From NCBI GenBank assembly GCA_027365375.1, contig DAHXNM010000155.1, positions 1 through 12,355 of the forward strand: 12,355 nt of DNA, in the 5' to 3' direction. The notes under the pieces are model-generated. The model saw nothing but the letters and a program-made list of their open reading frames with translations, was not told the origin of the DNA and made no database searches. Of this stretch, positions 1 through 7,384 are shown one piece after another. The first letter of the stretch is position 1. Each line of letters starts with the position of its first letter. This stretch comes from Ferrimicrobium sp. GTDB lineage: Bacteria; Actinomycetota; Acidimicrobiia; Acidimicrobiales; Acidimicrobiaceae. The position numbers and the translations under genes are program-made.

Positions 1-1214
1 GTGTAGAAGAAGACATCGTCGGAGGCGCTAATCGCCGTGCTAATGTCGATGGGTCCTAGAGTCTCTCCACCAGAGTTGTGCAAGCTGCAGAAAGACCCTG
101 CACAGTTGGGAATGACGAAGTGTCCAGTGTCATTGATGATGGTCGTCGGAGTAAGCAGGCCATCTTGAAGCGCAGCAGAGGAGGTAGCGAGCTTGAAGGT
201 TGATCCAGGGGTATAGACACCCGAGATTGCACGGTTCAAGAGTGGATCGCGTGAAGTCGACGATGTGAGCTTCGCGTAGTTAGCGTACGAGATACCGCCT
301 ACCCACTGACTCGGCTTATAGGTCGGGTACGATGCCATCGCCAATACAGATCCGTCGTTCACATTCTCGACCACAGCCGCACCGGTGACGTCATTCGAGT
401 ACTTGCCAAAATAGCTGTTATAGCTGCCTTGTAGTTGGTTAACTCGTTGAGCCAAAAGCTTATCGACGTACTGCTGGAGCGGCAACGAGATCGTCAACTG
501 AAGATTTCCGCCAGGCTTCGCCCGTGACTTTGAGGCTACCCCAACCTCTTGACCAAATGAATTCACGATCAACTTTTCCGACCCTGGAGTTCCGTGCAGA
601 TAATTTTGGTAACTAGCCTCCACACCTGCAAGACCGATCTGATCGCCAGGAGCGTAGCCCTTCGAGGCCAGTTTGGCCAACTGCTGAGGGCTGATCGCTC
701 CGACATAACCAAGCACGTGTGCAGCGGTCGAACCATAGGGATAGGTTCTCTGAGTCTCGAACGTCGTAGTGACGCCTGGAAACTCACTTGAGTGCTCGGC
801 TACGTAGAGAGCGGTAACCTGGGAGATATTGGACCCGATAGGTGTCGGTACATAGGTCGAATACACCGAGTTACGCAGGTCGGCCTTTACTTGCGATACT
901 GGAATACCCAACAGATGAGCCACACGACCCTCGACTTTAGGGTGCAACGTCGCCTCATACTGTGATAACCCAAGAACGTCAACGACCTTATTACCAGCGA
1001 GCACATTCTCCTCCCGTGAGAGAATGAGACCTCGAGGAGCAGGGACCGCCACAGTGCGGGTCGAATTTTGAGCCGCCGCCTGTTGAAAGCTGGGGGCCTC
1101 CAAGACCTGCAGGGCATACAGGCGTGCGACCAGTCCACCCAACAACGCAAGCCCAGTTAGCCCAAGTAATCGAGCCCGAAAGCTCAACGAAACCTTCTTC
1201 GGTTGCCTTGGCAT
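1..1214 (-). CDS. mrdA: Penicillin-binding protein 2, elongation transpeptidase (3' end cut by window edge)
   Basis: Class B penicillin-binding protein that cross-links peptidoglycan during lateral wall growth, working outside the membrane with MreBCD and a RodA-type glycosyltransferase. About 404 codons are visible. A short basic N-terminus is followed by one membrane anchor (about residues 13-33). The dimerisation/pedestal region has an APRG motif and a YPYGSTAAHVLGYVG-like stretch. The transpeptidase motif STFK has the nucleophile Ser338 and Lys341, and an SxD motif lies at Ser398-Asp400, so Asp replaces the more common Asn, as in E. coli PBP2. The KTG motif lies beyond the window. The ATG is 2 bases after the mreD stop and is preceded by GGAGG inside the end of mreD, so translation is probably coupled. 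The mre neighbours favour PBP2 over a division PBP3. In Streptomyces rodA follows, but that cannot be checked here. Confidence 0.93.
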   Translation of the reverse strand, partial: MPRQPKKVSLSFRARLLGLTGLALLGGLVARLYALQVLEAPSFQQAAAQNSTRTVAVPAPRGLILSREENVLAGNKVVDVLGLSQYEATLHPKVEGRVAHLLGIPVSQVKADLRNSVYSTYVPTPIGSNISQVTALYVAEHSSEFPGVTTTFETQRTYPYGSTAAHVLGYVGAISPQQLAKLASKGYAPGDQIGLAGVEASYQNYLHGTPGSEKLIVNSFGQEVGVASKSRAKPGGNLQLTISLPLQQYVDKLLAQRVNQLQGSYNSYFGKYSNDVTGAAVVENVNDGSVLAMASYPTYKPSQWVGGISYANYAKLTSSTSRDPLLNRAISGVYTPGSTFKLATSSAALQDGLLTPTTIINDTGHFVIPNCAGSFCSLHNSGGETLGPIDISTAISASDDVFFY

Positions 1215-1216
1215 CT

Positions 1217-1732
1217 CTACCTCCGTTCGAGCATCGGAGTTCGCTCCTGCGGCCCAAAGACCAATCGACACAGACCGAGTGCCAACGGCGCTAGCACAAG
1301 ATTAATACCACCTACGATGATCACCTCATCAAGTGTCTGCGATCGCAGCGGATTGCCAACTCCGAGCAAATACAGGACCAGGGAACTCAACACCTCACCA
1401 AGAACGCTAGCGGCACCAACTATGAGAATTTTGAGAGCGAGAGGAGTCGTCGAACCAACTCTCTCCACCTCACCAGCGACATATCCAACGACGCACAGCA
1501 CCAGGGCGGATATCCCAAATGGGGTCGTCAAAAACGAATCGACCACCAGACCAGCGAAGAATCCCGTCAGTGCTCCAACCTCGCGCCCGCGGTAGACACC
1601 TACCGCCGCTACCATCAACATCACAAAGTCAGGGTGCACACTCAGCAGAGAAAAGTCGCCCGCACCCGACCGCTGCACCACGACCGCAGTAAAGACCAAG
1701 AGAGGCAATCCAAACGCCCTCACCCATTTCAT
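1217..1732 (-). CDS. mreD: Rod shape-determining protein MreD
   Basis: Small integral membrane protein of the elongasome, 171 aa, close to the usual MreD size. It is almost entirely hydrophobic with about five predicted membrane segments and few charged loops. Sequence conservation in this family is low, so the call rests on size, topology and position between mreC and mrdA. I chose the ATG at 1732-1730 because it overlaps the mreC stop as ATGA and has AGGAG about 8 bases upstream. An in-frame ATG at 1753 would add 7 residues and overlap mreC by 25 bases, which is less likely. A GGAGG at the 3' end of the gene probably serves mrdA. Expected role: membrane partner of MreC and PBP2. Confidence 0.85.
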   Translation of the reverse strand: MKWVRAFGLPLLVFTAVVVQRSGAGDFSLLSVHPDFVMLMVAAVGVYRGREVGALTGFFAGLVVDSFLTTPFGISALVLCVVGYVAGEVERVGSTTPLALKILIVGAASVLGEVLSSLVLYLLGVGNPLRSQTLDEVIIVGGINLVLAPLALGLCRLVFGPQERTPMLERR

Positions 1733-2562
1733 GAATGCGCTCCTGGTGTCCACTTCAAGACGGATACATACTGCAAGGCGGCGTAGTTGACCAACGGTAC
1801 CGCTCTGATGCTCTCCTGCAGATCACCTGAAGGATTCGAGACTTGAGTAACTCGAACCACAGGCAGTCCCGGCGGGAAAAGCTCACCCTGCAGACCAGAG
1901 GTGACCAAAACGGCACCTCTTCGAATATGGGTTCCTGGAACCACGAGGTTAACCATCAACGATCGCCCAGTACCTTGACCTACGGCTGCACCAACCTGTC
2001 CTGACTTTGGTATCCGCACGCCCACGGTTGACGAAGGATCGGTCAACATCAAGACGGTAGAGGTAGTCGACGTCACCTGTACGACTCGTCCAACAAGGCC
2101 GGCGTCACCAACGACGGGGTTGCCAACCGCTACGCCGTTCACCGAACCCCTGTTGATAACAAAAGTGAGTTGAAGATTCGATGGAGTCATCTGTATAACC
2201 TCTGCCGGCGTCGACGTCAGCGTTGTCGCGAAGGGGAGCTTTGTGAGACGGCTGAGCTGAGTCAACGCGTTCAATGCACCCACATTTTCGAAATGAGAGC
2301 GTTGGATGACTCCCAACTTCGACTTCAGCTGAGCGATCTCTCGCTGATCAGCCGGGTACTGCACCACACCATGGTAAGCATTGGCGAGCGGGCGAAATAC
2401 TGTATCCAGCGCTGACCTAGTCGGATTCACCACATCCGCCACTACCGCCTTCAACGAGCCGATATGAAAACGAGTCGCATTGAAGTTAATAGTGATCAGC
2501 GACACCGAGAGCAGAATCAGAACAGCAAGTGTTACCCTGGGTCGCTCAAGTAGTCGTGACAA
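1729..2562 (-). CDS. mreC: Rod shape-determining protein MreC
   Basis: Bitopic elongasome scaffold, 277 aa, linking cytoplasmic MreB to the periplasmic synthases. There is a short basic N-terminus, one transmembrane helix (about residues 11-28), a probable coiled coil (about 70-115, with the QREIAQLKSKLGV stretch), and then the beta-rich MreC core. The core carries the family pattern of NRGSVNGVAVGNPVV, GLVGRVVQV and a later TSGLQGELFPPGLPV stretch. The start codon is TTG at 2562-2560. In this frame a TGA at 2595-2593 closes the ORF upstream and no ATG or GTG lies between, and starting later would remove the membrane anchor. The ribosome binding site is weak (AGG within the upstream gap). The mreB stop is 13 bases upstream, so translation is likely coupled. 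The end overlaps mreD by 4 bases. Confidence 0.93.
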   Translation of the reverse strand: MSRLLERPRVTLAVLILLSVSLITINFNATRFHIGSLKAVVADVVNPTRSALDTVFRPLANAYHGVVQYPADQREIAQLKSKLGVIQRSHFENVGALNALTQLSRLTKLPFATTLTSTPAEVIQMTPSNLQLTFVINRGSVNGVAVGNPVVGDAGLVGRVVQVTSTTSTVLMLTDPSSTVGVRIPKSGQVGAAVGQGTGRSLMVNLVVPGTHIRRGAVLVTSGLQGELFPPGLPVVRVTQVSNPSGDLQESIRAVPLVNYAALQYVSVLKWTPGAHS

Positions 2563-2575
2563 GTCGTTAGCAGAC

Positions 2576-3607
2576 CTAGCGTGACGAGGTGATCAAGACT
2601 TGTTTCAATGCCTCGAACTCCTCCAGGCACTGACCAGAACCTAGAGCGACACACTGCAACGGATTCTTGGCTACGACGATCGGCATTCCGGTCTCCTCAT
2701 GGAGGCGGCGGTCGAGGCCAGCCAACAAGGCTCCGCCACCGGTCAGCACAATCCCCTGATCCATGATATCGGCCGCCAACTCCGGTGGGGTGTTATCAAG
2801 CGTCACCTTAACGGCGTCAACAATGGCATTGATGGGTTCGGCAATGGCACTCCGAATCTCCTCCGTAGTCACCGAGATAGTCTTGGGGAGCCCAGTGACC
2901 AGATCGCGACCTTTGATCTCGGCGCGGAGCTCCTCCTCTAAAGGAAAAGCCGAGGCGAGAGTCATCTTGATCGACTCCGAGGTTCGCTCACCAAGCGCCA
3001 CCGAGTATTGCTTCTTAATGTAGGCAATGATAGCTTCGTCCATCTCGTCACCACCCACTCGAATCGAACGAGATGTCACTATCCCACCAAGTGAGATCAC
3101 CGCCACCTCGGTAGTACCACCACCGATGTCAACGACCATGTTGCCGGCTGGCTCGTGAACCGGGAGACCGGCGCCTATCGCTGCAGCCATCGGCTCCTCG
3201 ATGATGTAGGCCGGCTTGCGTGCTCCAGCGTACTCCGCGGCCTCTTGAACAGCGCGACGCTCTACGCCGGTAATACCGCTCGGCACACAGATAACCATAC
3301 GAGGCTTACCCATCTTGGATTGGCTTACCTTGTGAATGAAGTAGCGCAGCATCTTTTCACAGATCTCGAAGTCTGCTATCACGCCATCCTTGAGCGGACG
3401 AATCGCCTGAATGTTTGAGGGGGTACGGCCGATCATTCGCTTTGCCTCAGCACCGACAGCCAGAGGACGGCCATCTTTGATATTGATGGCCACAACAGAG
3501 GGCTCGTTAAGTACGATGCCCTTGCCCCTTACGTACACCAAGGTGTTTGCCGTACCGAGATCTACTGCGATATCTCTTCCGAAAAGACCGCTGCTACCCT
3601 TTGCCAC
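2576..3607 (-). CDS. mreB: Rod shape-determining protein MreB (actin-like)
   Basis: Actin-fold ATPase that forms membrane-associated filaments and guides lateral wall synthesis, 343 aa, a typical full length. The phosphate-1 loop is DLGTANT (residues 16-22). The phosphate-2 region is DIGGGTTEV, preceded by EEPMAAAIGAGLP, and the adenosine-site loop LTGGGALL is near the C-terminus. The start is GTG at 3607-3605 with an excellent AGGAGGT Shine-Dalgarno 3-4 bases upstream, which settles the start. The gene lies 26 bases after ndk and directly before mreC-mreD-mrdA. Among Actinobacteria mreB is patchily distributed, so its presence suggests either lateral wall synthesis by MreB or a sporulation/differentiation role as in Streptomyces. 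That last point is inference. Confidence 0.97.
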   Translation of the reverse strand: MAKGSSGLFGRDIAVDLGTANTLVYVRGKGIVLNEPSVVAINIKDGRPLAVGAEAKRMIGRTPSNIQAIRPLKDGVIADFEICEKMLRYFIHKVSQSKMGKPRMVICVPSGITGVERRAVQEAAEYAGARKPAYIIEEPMAAAIGAGLPVHEPAGNMVVDIGGGTTEVAVISLGGIVTSRSIRVGGDEMDEAIIAYIKKQYSVALGERTSESIKMTLASAFPLEEELRAEIKGRDLVTGLPKTISVTTEEIRSAIAEPINAIVDAVKVTLDNTPPELAADIMDQGIVLTGGGALLAGLDRRLHEETGMPIVVAKNPLQCVALGSGQCLEEFEALKQVLITSSR

Positions 3608-3633
3608 GTGACCTCCTAATGCTGCAGCTTGAC

Positions 3634-4050
3634 CTACACTGGCCGAAACTTTGGAAAAAACAAACCTATTTCGCGCTCTGCCGAAACGGGCGAATCCGAA
3701 CCATGTATCAAGTTCTCACCAACGAGCATAGCAAGGTCGCCACGTATAGTGCCCGGCGCAGCCTTAGCTGAGTCTGTCGCACCCATCATCGCTCTCACCA
3801 TCTCCACAACTTGTGTGGGACCTTCAATAATGCCGACGACCACCGGCCCTCTCGTCAAGAACGCGACAAGGTCGTCATAGAAGGGCTTCCCCTGGTGCTC
3901 CGCGTAATGCTGTTGGACGAGCGAAACCTCGAGTTGTCGCAACTCAAGCGCCAGAAATCGAAGCCCACGACGCTCGAAGCGCGCCGTAATCTCGCCAATC
4001 AATCCACGCTCAATCGCATCCGGTTTTAGAATTATAAATGTTGTAGCCAT
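3634..4050 (-). CDS. ndk: Nucleoside diphosphate kinase
   Basis: Transfers the gamma phosphate from ATP to other nucleoside diphosphates through a phosphohistidine, balancing cytoplasmic NTP and dNTP pools. 138 aa, normal for the family. It begins with TFIILKPDAIERGLIGEI, followed by FERRGL, GPVVVGIIEG, GATDSAKAAPGTIRGDLA and the active-site NLIHGSDS with catalytic His116. I chose the ATG at 4050-4048 because the family always starts a few residues before the TFxxKPD strand. The longer reading to 4131 would run into folC and adds an unrelated extension. The start lies 22 bases after the folC stop and no clear Shine-Dalgarno is visible. Streptomyces and mycobacteria usually have a small membrane-protein gene between folC and ndk, and it is absent here. 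Confidence 0.97.
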   Translation of the reverse strand: MATTFIILKPDAIERGLIGEITARFERRGLRFLALELRQLEVSLVQQHYAEHQGKPFYDDLVAFLTRGPVVVGIIEGPTQVVEMVRAMMGATDSAKAAPGTIRGDLAMLVGENLIHGSDSPVSAEREIGLFFPKFRPV

Positions 4051-4072
4051 ACGAGTGTTACAGGCTACCGCA

Positions 4073-5356
4073 TCATCCCTCTTCGAGCAGCAGCTTTGGT
4101 GGATCTTTGCAAAGAACTGTGCCACATGCACAGTGCGACCCGGTAATCAGGACTAGATCAGTTCCCAACGAGCCGATAAGCTCGCCAACGGACCGCAGCT
4201 CGTGCGACCAATCAAGGATCCTCGCCTCTGGATAGGCATCCTTTGCCGCCTGCCAAAGCAGGGGAACAGATACACCACAGTCCAATAACCCAAGAGCCCC
4301 GACGTTGGCGATAGCGAGTGCCCTCAAGAATTCAGAGGGGTCTCGATCATGACTCATCCCAAAAACGACTCCAATTGAGTGCTCGTTACCAAAGGTCTCA
4401 GTCAGTGTGGCGCCAAGCGAGGCCGCCGCCTCCCGGTTGTGTGCAGTATCCACCACAACGATAGACTCCCCACGCAGCACCTCAAAGCATCCTGGTAGAT
4501 GAAGCCGTGCCAGTCCACTCTCGATGCGTTCGCTAGACAGACGCCGCCCTAGGAGGGCCTCGACCGCCAACACCGCCAGCAGCACGTTCCAGGCGGCCGC
4601 CACCCCAAAGAGAGGAACGAAAAAGGACCGATCTCCAAGTGGAGCGTGTTCAACTATCTCCTGTCCGCCCACGCCGGGAAAGCGCTCGATAGCGAGATCG
4701 TCAATCCAGATGGTGGGATTCAGGGCCAAGCGCTGCATCGCAATCGATCTCAACTCTGGAGCGAGAGGTCCCAAACAGACTGTCGCACCACCATGGACGA
4801 TGCCAAGCTTATGATCTAAGACGTCGGTCAGCTCCGGCCCAAGTTGAGCCAGGTGATCATGTCCAATCGAGGTGATCACTGCAACCTCGGCATCGATGAT
4901 ATTGGTGGCATCATCACGACCACCCATTCCGGTCTCGATTACGGCGATTTCACATCCCTCTAGTGAAAAGACTGAAAGTGCGGCGACAAAGAGCGCCTCG
5001 AAATGCGTGAGCTCTGGCACAAGCTGCTGCTCAGTCATCGCAGCTAGCTGACACAGCTCCTGATCTAATCGCTCAGCGGCAATAGGAACAGCGTCGATCA
5101 TGACCCGCTCCTCTAACCTGCAAAGATGAGGAGATCGGAAAAGTCCAACCCGGAATCCCATGTCACCCAAGAGAACCGCAGCTGCAGCTGCAACGCTCCC
5201 CTTGCCGTTGGTCCCAGCCACATGGATGAACCTAAGCCCAGATTCGGTCCCTCCTAGAACCGAGGCGGCAGATCTGACCGCCTCGAGCGACGACAACGCA
5301 ACCGAACGATCAGCCTCGAAATTGGCGAGGCTCTCTAACCATTCGATGCCACGCAA
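4073..5356 (-). CDS. folC: Folylpolyglutamate synthase / dihydrofolate synthase
   Basis: Mur-ligase-family enzyme that adds glutamate to folates (and in many bacteria to dihydropteroate) with ATP, 427 aa, a normal length. An IHVAGTNGKGS P-loop (residues 44-54) is followed by SPHL, the ETGMGGRDDATN motif, SIGHDHLAQLG, a central VDTAHN, and a C-terminal GMSHDRDP segment and ITGSH. The start is a TTG at 5356-5354 immediately after the clpX TAG, in the same frame. The N-terminal GIEWLESLANFE stretch matches the usual FolC start and the next Met lies beyond the P-loop, so TTG is the only sensible start. Only a weak AGG precedes it, which suggests coupling to clpX. Bifunctionality (FolC with dihydrofolate synthase) cannot be decided by eye. 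Confidence 0.95.
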   Translation of the reverse strand: MRGIEWLESLANFEADRSVALSSLEAVRSAASVLGGTESGLRFIHVAGTNGKGSVAAAAAVLLGDMGFRVGLFRSPHLCRLEERVMIDAVPIAAERLDQELCQLAAMTEQQLVPELTHFEALFVAALSVFSLEGCEIAVIETGMGGRDDATNIIDAEVAVITSIGHDHLAQLGPELTDVLDHKLGIVHGGATVCLGPLAPELRSIAMQRLALNPTIWIDDLAIERFPGVGGQEIVEHAPLGDRSFFVPLFGVAAAWNVLLAVLAVEALLGRRLSSERIESGLARLHLPGCFEVLRGESIVVVDTAHNREAAASLGATLTETFGNEHSIGVVFGMSHDRDPSEFLRALAIANVGALGLLDCGVSVPLLWQAAKDAYPEARILDWSHELRSVGELIGSLGTDLVLITGSHCACGTVLCKDPPKLLLEEG

Positions 5357-6619
5357 CTACGATGCTTGCCTAGTGGTCGATCCGTCCTGATCGGGAGCAG
5401 AAGGAATCAGGGTTGGTGCGACGTGTTCTAGCACTACCTGCTCGTCGATGACGCACTTGGTTATGTCGTCACGCGACGGCACTTCATACATCACATCAAG
5501 GAGTACCTCTTCGAGAATCGCCTTGAGCCCACGTGCTCCAGTACCCCGAAGCATCGCTTGGTCAGCTATCGCGTCGAGAGCACTATCAGTGATCTCGAGT
5601 TCAACTCCATCGAGATCAAGAACCTTCTTGTACTGCTTTACGAGGGCATTTTTAGGCTCTGTCAAAATCTCAATCAATGCAGGTCGGTCTAGGTTGTCTA
5701 TGGTGCTAACGATCGGCAATCGTCCGATAAACTCCGGCAGGAGTCCGAACTTCAACAAATCCTCTGGCTGGACTTCGCGCAGGACCTCCGTCTCTCTGTG
5801 AGACTGCGCCACTGCTCCCGCAAAACCGATGCCGCGTCTGCCTAGGCGACTCCCGACTATCTCCTCTAGGCCAACGAAGGCTCCACCGCAGATAAATAGC
5901 ACGTTGGTAGTGTCAATCTGAATGAACTCTTGATGCGGGTGTTTCCTACCACCCTGGGGAGGAACCGAAGCTACGGTTCCCTCTAAAATCTTGAGCAGCG
6001 CCTGTTGGACGCCCTCTCCAGAGACATCACGCGTGATGGATGGGTTCTCGCTCTTGCGTGCGATTTTATCGATCTCATCGATGTAAATGATCCCCATCTC
6101 CGCGCGCTTGACGTCGAAATCTGCCGCCTGAATGAGCTTCAAGAGGATGTTCTCCACATCCTCCCCGACATAACCAGCCTCCGTGAGCGCAGTAGCATCA
6201 GCTATAGCGAAGGGAACGTTAAGCATGCGCGCGAGAGTTTGCGCCAGCAAAGTCTTACCACAACCAGTTGGTCCAAGCAAGAGAACATTCGACTTGGCGA
6301 GCTCTACATCATCCTTCAAGCCGCTGCGAATCCGCTTGTAATGGTTGTAGACCGCCACTGAGAGGATCTTCTTGGCCCCCTCCTGACCAATCACGTAGTT
6401 GTTCAAAAACTCCATAATTTCTTTAGGCTTTGGAAGTTTATCATCGGCCTGCGGTTCAGGCTTGGCGCCCAACTCCTCTGAGATGATATCGTTGCAAAGC
6501 TCGATGCACTTGTCGCAAATATAGACCCCTGGTCCCGCGATCAGCTTGCGCACCTGCTTCTGCGACATTCCGCAGAAGCTGCACTTTACCATCTCTTGGC
6601 CTTCACCAATTTTCGCCAT
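5357..6619 (-). CDS. clpX: ATP-dependent Clp protease ATP-binding subunit ClpX
   Basis: AAA+ unfoldase that recognises tagged substrates and threads them into ClpP, 420 aa. The N-terminal zinc-binding domain has Cys13, Cys16, Cys35 and Cys38. The AAA+ domain has Walker A GPTGCGKT (116-123), pore loop GYVG (149-152), Walker B IIYIDE (177-182), an RKH pore element in GGRKHPHQEF, and the IGF loop that docks on ClpP. I chose the ATG at 6619-6617, about 10 bases after AAGGAG. A TTG two codons upstream (6625) is possible but lies only 4 bases from that site. It follows clpP by 76 bases containing a perfect 8-bp hairpin. The stop codon directly abuts folC. Confidence 0.97.
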   Translation of the reverse strand: MAKIGEGQEMVKCSFCGMSQKQVRKLIAGPGVYICDKCIELCNDIISEELGAKPEPQADDKLPKPKEIMEFLNNYVIGQEGAKKILSVAVYNHYKRIRSGLKDDVELAKSNVLLLGPTGCGKTLLAQTLARMLNVPFAIADATALTEAGYVGEDVENILLKLIQAADFDVKRAEMGIIYIDEIDKIARKSENPSITRDVSGEGVQQALLKILEGTVASVPPQGGRKHPHQEFIQIDTTNVLFICGGAFVGLEEIVGSRLGRRGIGFAGAVAQSHRETEVLREVQPEDLLKFGLLPEFIGRLPIVSTIDNLDRPALIEILTEPKNALVKQYKKVLDLDGVELEITDSALDAIADQAMLRGTGARGLKAILEEVLLDVMYEVPSRDDITKCVIDEQVVLEHVAPTLIPSAPDQDGSTTRQAS

Positions 6620-6656
6620 GGCCAACCCTCTCCTTGTCCTCTACCGCAACCATATA

Positions 6657-6676
6657 GCAATCGTGGCTACGATTGC
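6657..6676. repeat. Perfect 8-bp inverted repeat in the clpP-clpX gap
   Basis: GCAATCGT and ACGATTGC are exact reverse complements separated by 4 bases, so transcripts could fold an 8-bp hairpin between clpP and clpX. On the minus strand, the coding direction, no U-tract follows, so it does not look like a rho-independent terminator. A short T run follows it only on the plus strand. It could be a repressor operator, a processing or stability element giving different clpP and clpX levels, or chance. The start of clpX and its AAGGAG lie 20-40 bases downstream. Confidence 0.55.
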
Positions 6677-6695
6677 CGTGTTTTAGCGAGAGTTC

Positions 6696-7304
6696 TTATT
6701 TTCCAACGTTGTCACGCGACGAAAACACCTCATCGATGACGCCGTACTCAAGTGCCTGATCTGCCTCGAGGATAAAGTCCCTATCAGTATCATGGGCGAT
6801 CTTCTCAACTGTTTGACCGGTCGACTCCGAAAGCATCTGGTTGAGGAGATCACGCATGCGAAGGATCTCCTTGGCCTGGAGCTCGATATCGGTCGCCTGC
6901 CCGCCTACCCCACCATAGGGCTGATGCAGAAGGATCCGAGCATGAGGAAGTGCGTAGCGCTTGCCCTTAGCCCCTGCTGACAAAACCACTGCTGCAGCTG
7001 AAGCTGCTTGGCCGAAGCAGAGCGTAGAGACATCTGGACGGATATAACGCATGGTGTCATAGATGGCAAACAGGCCGGTAATTTCACCTCCGGGGGAGTT
7101 GATATAAAGATTGATATCACGATCCGGATCTTCATACTCCAGATAGAGCAGCTGTGAACAGACAAGATTCGCTACTGCATCGTCGATCGGCGTTCCGAGC
7201 ACGATAATTCGCTCACGCAGAAGTCGAGAGTAAAGATCATAAGCCCGCTCACCCCTTGAGGACGTCTCAATGACGGTAGGAACCAGATAATTATACGCTT
7301 GCAT
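6696..7304 (-). CDS. clpP: ATP-dependent Clp protease proteolytic subunit ClpP
   Basis: Serine protease subunit that forms the barrel partnered with ClpX (or ClpC), 202 aa. The catalytic triad is Ser102 (in FGQAASAAA), His127 (in LLHQP) and Asp176 (in DTDRDF), at spacings identical to E. coli Ser97/His122/Asp171. The INSPGGE oxyanion strand is present. The ATG at 7304-7302 has GAGAGG about 5 bases upstream. Actinobacteria usually have two adjacent genes, clpP1 and clpP2, and only one is here. The active-site segment GQAASAAAVVLSAG resembles mycobacterial ClpP2, while the KGKRYALPHARIL and GGVGGQATDI parts look more like ClpP1. Another clpP may lie elsewhere in the genome. Confidence 0.97.
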   Translation of the reverse strand: MQAYNYLVPTVIETSSRGERAYDLYSRLLRERIIVLGTPIDDAVANLVCSQLLYLEYEDPDRDINLYINSPGGEITGLFAIYDTMRYIRPDVSTLCFGQAASAAAVVLSAGAKGKRYALPHARILLHQPYGGVGGQATDIELQAKEILRMRDLLNQMLSESTGQTVEKIAHDTDRDFILEADQALEYGVIDEVFSSRDNVGK

Positions 7305-7365
7305 GCAACCTCTCGATCTCCATAATCTGCTTCTCGGCCTGCGCCTGAGCGAGCAACCGTTTCAT
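7291..7365 (-). CDS. Possible 24-aa small ORF overlapping the clpP start
   Basis: An ATG ORF between tig and clpP runs 14 bases into clpP in another frame. The peptide starts MKRLLAQAQAEKQIMEIE, so it is short, charged, Ala/Gln/Glu-rich and helix-prone. Its codons look like those of neighbouring genes. No Shine-Dalgarno is visible before the ATG. It could be a translated leader coupled to clpP, since its stop TAA lies just inside clpP, or a chance ORF. No family is recognised. Confidence 0.2.
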   Translation of the reverse strand: MKRLLAQAQAEKQIMEIERLHASV

Positions 7366-7384
7366 TCTAGTGGCGCTGCCGCTT

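Noticed and set aside
1203..1595. 130-codon plus-strand ORF
   Set aside because: It is antisense to mreD, with a low-complexity Ser/Thr/Pro/Arg composition and no ribosome binding site; it is a shadow frame.
4051..4131. N-terminal extension of ndk to an ATG at 4131
   Set aside because: It overlaps folC and adds 27 residues not found in the family; the ATG at 4050 matches the conserved N-terminus.
5357..5359. Recoded stop (read-through) as the normal route to a ClpX-FolC fusion
   Set aside because: FolC has a complete N-terminus from the TTG and ClpX ends at a normal length; no recoding signal is evident.
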